Source: Spirosoma aureum (lineage in GTDB: Bacteria > Bacteroidota > Bacteroidia > Cytophagales > Spirosomataceae). From it: a DNA stretch of 64,000 bases. The stretch lies in assembly GCF_011604685.1 (NCBI RefSeq), contig NZ_CP050063.1:7481001-7545000 (forward strand), in the 5' to 3' direction. Of this stretch, positions 60,228-64,000 are shown one piece after another. The first letter of the stretch is position 1, and each line of letters starts with the position of its first letter. The position numbers and the translations under genes are program-made. The notes below the pieces were generated by a model. That model searched no databases. It had not been told where the DNA came from and saw only the letters and a program-made list of their open reading frames with translations.

Positions 60228-61027
60228 ATCGCCCGAATCATACCCGAAATAACAATTCAAGACCTCAATTCCGCCCGGAGCCTGACGAAATGGTGTTCGG
60301 TATTCAGTCCGTGATCGAGACACTCAAGTCTGATCAGCAGATTGATAAACTATACATGGAAAAGGGATTAAGTAATCCCGACATCCAGAATCTGGCCTTT
60401 CAAAAACGAGTTACCATCCAGCGTGTTCCCGTCGAACGACTTGACCGGCTGACCCGAAAAAACCATCAAGGTGTTGTTTGCCTTATCTCTCAGGTTCAGT
60501 ACGTTAAATTGTCTAATGTCATCGCCGATGTCTATGAGCGGGGCGAAACGCCCTTTTTTCTACTTCTCGACCGGATTACCGACGTTCGGAACTTCGGTGC
60601 TATCGCACGAACGGCCGAGTGCACGGGTATTCAATGCATTGTGATTCCTGGTCGCGGAGCAGCGGCCATCAACTCCGATGCCATGAAAACGTCATCGGGT
60701 GCGCTTAACCACATTTCTGTCTGTCGCGAGCCAGAGTTATCGGAGACCGTAAAATATTTGCAGGAATCGGGCATTACTGTGGTCGCCTGTACGGAAAAAT
60801 CAAGTCGCGATCTTTATGAGCGCAGTACCGATCTAACGGGTCCGTTAGCGATCATTATGGGATCAGAAGAAGATGGCATCTCGCCCGAACTGTTGCGCAT
60901 GGCCGACAATCACGTCAAAATTCCCCTCCTCGGTGCAGTTGGTTCACTGAATGTATCGGTAGCAACCGGCGTGGTCTTGTACGAAGCGGTTCGGCAACGG
61001 AGCCTGATTGTGGCTGCTAACGAGTAA
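60200..61027 (+). CDS. rlmB: 23S rRNA 2'-O-methyltransferase, RlmB-like (SpoU/TrmH family)
   Basis: Methylates a guanosine ribose in 23S rRNA (position 2251 in E. coli, by homology). The ATG at 60200 starts MENRRNPRVNRPNHTRNN, a basic leader, and then DEMVFGIQSVIETL, the L30e-like N-terminal domain. The SPOUT core is clear: motif 1 LDRITDVRNFGAIARTAECTG, motif 2 GPLAIIMGSEEDGISPELL, motif 3 IPLLGAVGSLNVSVATGVVLYE (knot). TTG at 60179 would add seven residues but is less likely. Starts inside the GWxTD gene, so the two are coupled. Confidence 0.93.
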   Translation: MENRRNPRVNRPNHTRNNNSRPQFRPEPDEMVFGIQSVIETLKSDQQIDKLYMEKGLSNPDIQNLAFQKRVTIQRVPVERLDRLTRKNHQGVVCLISQVQYVKLSNVIADVYERGETPFFLLLDRITDVRNFGAIARTAECTGIQCIVIPGRGAAAINSDAMKTSSGALNHISVCREPELSETVKYLQESGITVVACTEKSSRDLYERSTDLTGPLAIIMGSEEDGISPELLRMADNHVKIPLLGAVGSLNVSVATGVVLYEAVRQRSLIVAANE

Positions 61028-61102
61028 GTAGGACTAATCGCCAAGCTACCCAAATCCTGTTCAAATTCCGTCTGAGACAACTCTGACTAACCAATAATCC
61101 GT

Positions 61103-61132
61103 ACCCCGCTATGTCGACATGGCGGGGTTTTT
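61103..61132 (+). terminator. Rho-independent terminator of the GWxTD-rlmB operon
   Basis: ACCCCGC (61103-61109) and GCGGGGT (61122-61128) around a small palindrome ATGTCGACAT, followed by TTTT to 61132. It lies 76 bp past the rlmB stop. Confidence 0.85.
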
Positions 61133-61240
61133 AGTATGCCTGAAATTGCCCAATCAATACGTTTCGGCCATTAATTAAATTTTAATTCAATATACTGACT
61201 ATCATTTAGTTATCGGTAATTCGTATTTATAGTTATGCAA

Positions 61241-61248
61241 TAGTTTTG
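61241..61248 (+). promoter_or_regulatory. -7 promoter box TAGTTTTG
   Basis: Perfect match to TAnnTTTG; no TTTG at the expected distance before it. If used, transcription starts near 61255, giving a leader of about 295 bases before the T9SS-tail gene. Confidence 0.4.
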
Positions 61249-61549
61249 TATAGACAGAGGGAATATTAAGAACCAGAGCAACACCCCGATAGCGTTCCGA
61301 TTATTTCGTAATCGTGCGCAACACGATGATAGTAGGTTCTGGATATAGATTTTGAAAAATCGCATAGAAAAATACTTGGTTAGAGCGCGGCAGAAGGTCT
61401 GTTAACGATTGACGTCGAATACATTGAAATCAAAGAATTAACTGTACATGCTCTTGCCAATCAAAAGCACGTAACTTCTCGGACGACTTAAAACGACTCA
61501 TTTGGCGAGAAGTAAGCTATCAGACTATATTTTCTTAATGCTTACGCCT

Positions 61550-62029
61550 ATGTATCACTTTGGTTTCAAATTCCTGTTCCTTGTAGGCTTTGCTAACGCT
61601 ATTCAGGCACAAAGCCTTAGCCCTCAACTGATTGCTTCAGCTGGTGGATTTGCTTCTGTAAGTACCAATAGTCTTGCATTCACCGTAGGGCAGCCCATAG
61701 CCACCATGCTCTCCGGGGCGAGTGGCTCTCTGTCGCAGGGTTTCCAGCAGTCGTTTAAAGTCAATGTCGTCAATGTGATAACGGCTATTAGCCCTTTGCC
61801 GGCTTCTGCATTACGCATATTTCCTAATCCGACCCGTGCCTATCTCCAGATTGAAGGCGAGGCTGCAATACTAACCCTAACAGATGTGCTGGGCCGACCC
61901 CGCTGGCAGGGTCGCAGTGATGGCAAACCGCTCTTGATTGACCTGCACGATTTTGCCGATGGCGTCTATCTGCTGCATGTCCAGACGTCTCAGATTAACC
62001 AGTCAACCCGAATTGTGTTACAACGCTAA
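61550..62029 (+). CDS. Short secreted protein with T9SS type A sorting domain
   Basis: A 159-residue protein. The ATG at 61550 gives MYHFGFKFLFLVGFANAIQAQ, a signal peptide; a TTG at 61502 and an ATG at 61538 are alternatives. Residues about 22-70 form a beta-like region (SLSPQLIASAGGFASVS...LSQGFQQSF), the 'T9SS type A' adaptor seen at the start of many Bacteroidota surface proteins, and the C-terminus (about 82-159) is a type A sorting domain (LRIFPNPTRAYLQIEGEAAIL, DLHDFADGVYLLHVQTSQ, STRIVLQR). The protein is almost nothing but signals, so its role may be in assembly with the collagen-like protein 15 bp downstream. Confidence 0.88.
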   Translation: MYHFGFKFLFLVGFANAIQAQSLSPQLIASAGGFASVSTNSLAFTVGQPIATMLSGASGSLSQGFQQSFKVNVVNVITAISPLPASALRIFPNPTRAYLQIEGEAAILTLTDVLGRPRWQGRSDGKPLLIDLHDFADGVYLLHVQTSQINQSTRIVLQR

Positions 62030-62044
62030 CCACACTATTCTGCA

Positions 62045-63625
62045 ATGAAAACCATTACGTTTTTTTCACTCTGGCTATTTCTAACACTAGTTGCCCAGGC
62101 ACAGCCACCTCAGGGCTTCAGCTATCAGGCCGTCGCTCGAAATGCTACTGGCGATGTGCTGGCAGGCAAAGCCATTAAAGTCCGGCTGTCGATCATTGAT
62201 GGTACGCCCAGCGGCACTGTTCAGTATACGGAGTCGCAGGAAGCCTCAACCAATGCCTTTGGTCTGTTTACGCTCACAATTGGCGCAGGAAACGCGGAGA
62301 AAGGAGCCTTTAAAGACATTACCTGGAACAGCGGTCTCAAGTTTATGGGCGTAGATGTGGCCTTCGATGGCTCCACGAATTACCAGAATATGGGCGTCAG
62401 TCAGTTACAGAGTGTTCCCTTTGCCCTTTACGCCGTAAATAGTGGTACTCCTGGACCCACTGGTCCCAAAGGTGATGTAGGGTCACAGGGGCCTAAAGGC
62501 GATACGGGCGCAATAGGTCCGGCAGGCCCCAAAGGTGATTCTGGACCCGCCGGTCCCAAAGGAGATGCTGGTCCTCAGGGCGCAAAAGGTGATCCGGGTC
62601 CAACTGGACCTGCCGGACCCCAAGGCACTAAAGGGGATGCAGGCGTTGCCGGACCGCAGGGGCCTAAAGGCGATGCATCGCCCTGGGTAGGAGCCAATGG
62701 AATTTTTACTACATCGGCGACCCTGGGTATTGGAACCAGTTCACCGAAAGCCCCGCTGCATGTGGCAGGATCAGCCCTGTATAATTTTACAACATCCGCC
62801 CGGTTTTTCAATTATAACACAGCCTCAACTGTGCTTGCCTCAGGAAATGGTTATCGAATGGGACTGTTTGTTGAAAATGATGTCGTAACCAACAATACCC
62901 TTGTTTCAACGCAAACAGTTACTACGTCAGACGCCCGTATTAAAAACATTGTCGGGACGTCCAATAAACAACGGGACTTAGAAACGCTCCGTCAGATTGA
63001 CGTGACCAACTATACCTTCAAAGATGTGGTAAAACAGGGAAACAGCCCGCAGAAGAAAGTAATTGCTCAGCAAGTAGAGCGTGTTTATCCGCAGGCTGTC
63101 CAGAAACGAACTGACTTTATACCCGATATTTACGCGGTAGCCAGAGTCGATGAATCGCCTTCAGGCTTCATTTTAAAACTTGAAAAAACGCATGGGTTAA
63201 AAGCAGGGGATAAAGTAAAACTGATTCATGCTCAGCGAGGTGAATTCATAGAAAAAGTCAGTCAACTTATTGATGAAAAAACCTTCTGTATTTCGGCACG
63301 TGGGATCGAATCGACGGATAAACTTTTTGTATATGGTCGGGAAGTCGACGATTTTCGGGTAGTCGATTATGATGCCCTCTCGATGCTAAACATCAGTGCC
63401 ACACAAGCCTTGTTGCAGCGTATGGAACAGACCGAAAAGGAAAATAAAACGTTGCAGCAGGAGATTCGCCAACTCGCTTCCCGACTGACCCGGCTCGAAG
63501 GGAATCAGAGTGCAGTTAATGCCTTCAGCCGGTGGAACCCAAATCGCACTCAATCTAATACGATCCAGAAAAGGAGCATTGCCAGGTCTACAGCTTTACA
63601 GGCTGTAGATCTGCCTGGCCTATAA
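62045..63625 (+). CDS. Secreted collagen-like protein with S74-type tail-fibre chaperone
   Basis: A 526-residue exported protein. Signal peptide MKTITFFSLWLFLTLVAQA. N-terminal domain (about 21-133) of the PPQGFSYQAVARNATGD type common in this phylum, ending SVPFALYA. Then 26 uninterrupted Gly-X-Y triplets at 134-211, rich in GPKGD, able to form a collagen triple helix. Next a short tail-fibre-like region and the S74 intramolecular chaperone, with SDARIK (Ser295, Lys300) as the likely self-cleavage site, an inserted beta domain (about 345-425), a coiled coil and a C-terminal basic tail. Expected: trimer on the cell surface, released or matured by cleavage. Cotranscribed with the T9SS-tail protein before it. 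Confidence 0.92.
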   Translation: MKTITFFSLWLFLTLVAQAQPPQGFSYQAVARNATGDVLAGKAIKVRLSIIDGTPSGTVQYTESQEASTNAFGLFTLTIGAGNAEKGAFKDITWNSGLKFMGVDVAFDGSTNYQNMGVSQLQSVPFALYAVNSGTPGPTGPKGDVGSQGPKGDTGAIGPAGPKGDSGPAGPKGDAGPQGAKGDPGPTGPAGPQGTKGDAGVAGPQGPKGDASPWVGANGIFTTSATLGIGTSSPKAPLHVAGSALYNFTTSARFFNYNTASTVLASGNGYRMGLFVENDVVTNNTLVSTQTVTTSDARIKNIVGTSNKQRDLETLRQIDVTNYTFKDVVKQGNSPQKKVIAQQVERVYPQAVQKRTDFIPDIYAVARVDESPSGFILKLEKTHGLKAGDKVKLIHAQRGEFIEKVSQLIDEKTFCISARGIESTDKLFVYGREVDDFRVVDYDALSMLNISATQALLQRMEQTEKENKTLQQEIRQLASRLTRLEGNQSAVNAFSRWNPNRTQSNTIQKRSIARSTALQAVDLPGL

Positions 63626-63650
63626 ATAGTGCGATCAGATGTAAGGCAAT

Positions 63651-63683
63651 AAAAAAGCACCGGGTTTCGGCCGGTGCTTTTTT
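63651..63683. terminator. Strong bidirectional terminator
   Basis: AAAAAAGCACCGG (63651-63663) and CCGGTGCTTTTTT (63671-63683) with a 7-base loop. It separates the collagen-like gene from the convergent cytochrome gene, whose stop is only 3 bp away. Confidence 0.88.
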
Positions 63684-63686
63684 GCG

Positions 63687-64000
63687 TTAGGCTTTCTTGC
63701 CTTTTCCTTTGCCGCCTTTTTTAGCGGGGGTCTTATCGAGTGAATTGATCCACGTAGCCAGCTTCAGCGCATCTTCTTTAGGAACCTGTGTCATTGGAGC
63801 CATTGGAGGGTAACCTGGCCAGTGACTCGGTACAGGCGTGTAGATCAGTTTAACGATTTCCTCGTTAGAATACTTCTTCTTAGCTACATCTACGTAGGCA
63901 GGGCCAACCAGTTTTTGATTAGGGCGATGGCAGGCAATACACGTATATTTGCTCATCAGGGCATTCATATCCGCTGGAATGTCAGCGGTCGGAGCCTGAG
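63687..64000 (-). CDS. Cytochrome c (5' end outside window)
   Basis: C-terminal part of a class I cytochrome c, running from the right edge. The frame is open to base 64000 (APTADIPADMNALMSKYTCIACH...), so the Met at 63968 is not the start. The heme site CIACH is present, the heme ligand Met is likely in YPPMAPMTQV, and the folding helix KEDALKLATWINSLD closes the domain. The end is Lys/Gly-rich (KKGGKGKGKKA), unusual for a periplasmic cytochrome and perhaps for docking to a negatively charged partner. It may be a fusion domain of a larger dehydrogenase or glucose/sorbosone-type enzyme lying outside the window. Confidence 0.88.
   Translation of the reverse strand, partial: QAPTADIPADMNALMSKYTCIACHRPNQKLVGPAYVDVAKKKYSNEEIVKLIYTPVPSHWPGYPPMAPMTQVPKEDALKLATWINSLDKTPAKKGGKGKGKKA

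Larger units (their letters stand above)
61028..61549. other. Intergenic region with terminator, promoter box and possible structured leader
   Basis: The rlmB terminator is at 61103-61132. A perfect TAGTTTTG -7 box lies at 61241-61248. Between it and the next start lie about 300 bases with a possible outer stem AGAACC (61269-61274)/GGTTCT (61335-61340) around a hairpin CGATTA/TAATCG (61298-61303/61309-61314). Confidence 0.5.

Noticed and set aside
62450..62690. Collagen region considered as a DNA repeat array or CRISPR-like array
   Set aside because: The period is 9-27 bases and follows Gly-X-Y codons in frame; there are no unique spacers.
62575..62811. Minus-strand Gly/Pro/Ala-rich frame under the collagen repeats
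   Set aside because: Antisense of GGN-CCN triplets always gives such a frame; it is a mirror of the collagen region.
1..64000. tRNA, rRNA, IS element, integrase or phage genes
   Set aside because: I looked for TPsiC-like arms, transposase or recombinase motifs and terminal repeats and saw none; this was a reading by eye, so a scan with tRNAscan-SE and ISfinder would be decisive.

Overview
The window reads as chromosomal DNA of a Bacteroidota bacterium of the order Cytophagales, most like Spirosoma and relatives. The reasons are four SusC-type TonB-dependent receptors with SusD partners, an ECF sigma/FecR pair, type IX secretion (T9SS) C-terminal signals, a GWxTD lipoprotein, and promoters of the Bacteroidota form TTTG-N19/20-TAnnTTTG. 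The genus is an inference from gene content. I see no rRNA, tRNA, IS element, prophage or CRISPR array.

Layout. 1-4.7 kb (minus strand): ECF sigma factor, FecR anti-sigma factor, and a SusC receptor with an STN signalling domain that is cut by the left edge. 5-9 kb: a secreted beta-propeller-like protein, small lipoproteins, an unknown protein, and 550 bp without a gene that holds two homologous promoter-terminator cassettes (candidate small RNAs). 9-15.5 kb: an SMP-30 lactonase; an operon of bacteriophytochrome, response regulator and heme oxygenase; and a convergent multi-PAS histidine kinase. 16-18.8 kb: a large secreted modular protein ending in an HExxH domain, overlapped by a small exported protein (a toxin/partner candidate). 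18.9-27.2 kb: one minus-strand operon of SusC, SusD, two lipoproteins and an M43 metalloprotease with a T9SS tail. 27.4-32.5 kb: a second SusC-SusD pair. 33-34.7 kb: a thioredoxin-like protein and a cytochrome c/copper monooxygenase fusion, convergent. 34.8-40.6 kb: SusC, SusD and a lipoprotein.

41-50.5 kb holds small housekeeping and accessory genes: patatin, metallo-beta-lactamase fold, DUF4267, Crp, DUF4440, an ECF sigma with a membrane partner, YdeI-like, DUF4256, and an ArsR-SRPBCC-DoxX operon whose operator and promoter can be read directly. 50.8-57.5 kb: a di-heme cytochrome c; a diacylglycerol kinase-like gene divergent from an APP1-type phosphatidate phosphatase; a YdeP-like molybdopterin oxidoreductase; and a LytS-type kinase. 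57.7-64 kb: a methyltransferase, a GWxTD lipoprotein overlapping rlmB, a short T9SS-tail protein followed by a collagen-like/S74 protein, and a cytochrome c cut by the right edge.

How the genes fit together. Most of the window serves the cell envelope: import of large nutrients (four SusC systems, one apparently for peptides because a secreted protease shares its operon), sensing (phytochrome, PAS kinase, LytS, two ECF sigmas) and secreted or surface proteins. The items I would look at first are the tandem small-RNA-like cassettes (7.3-7.5 kb), the HExxH protein with its overlapping partner (16-18.8 kb), the 30-bp motif repeated before the sigma and fecR genes, and the ArsR operator/promoter.
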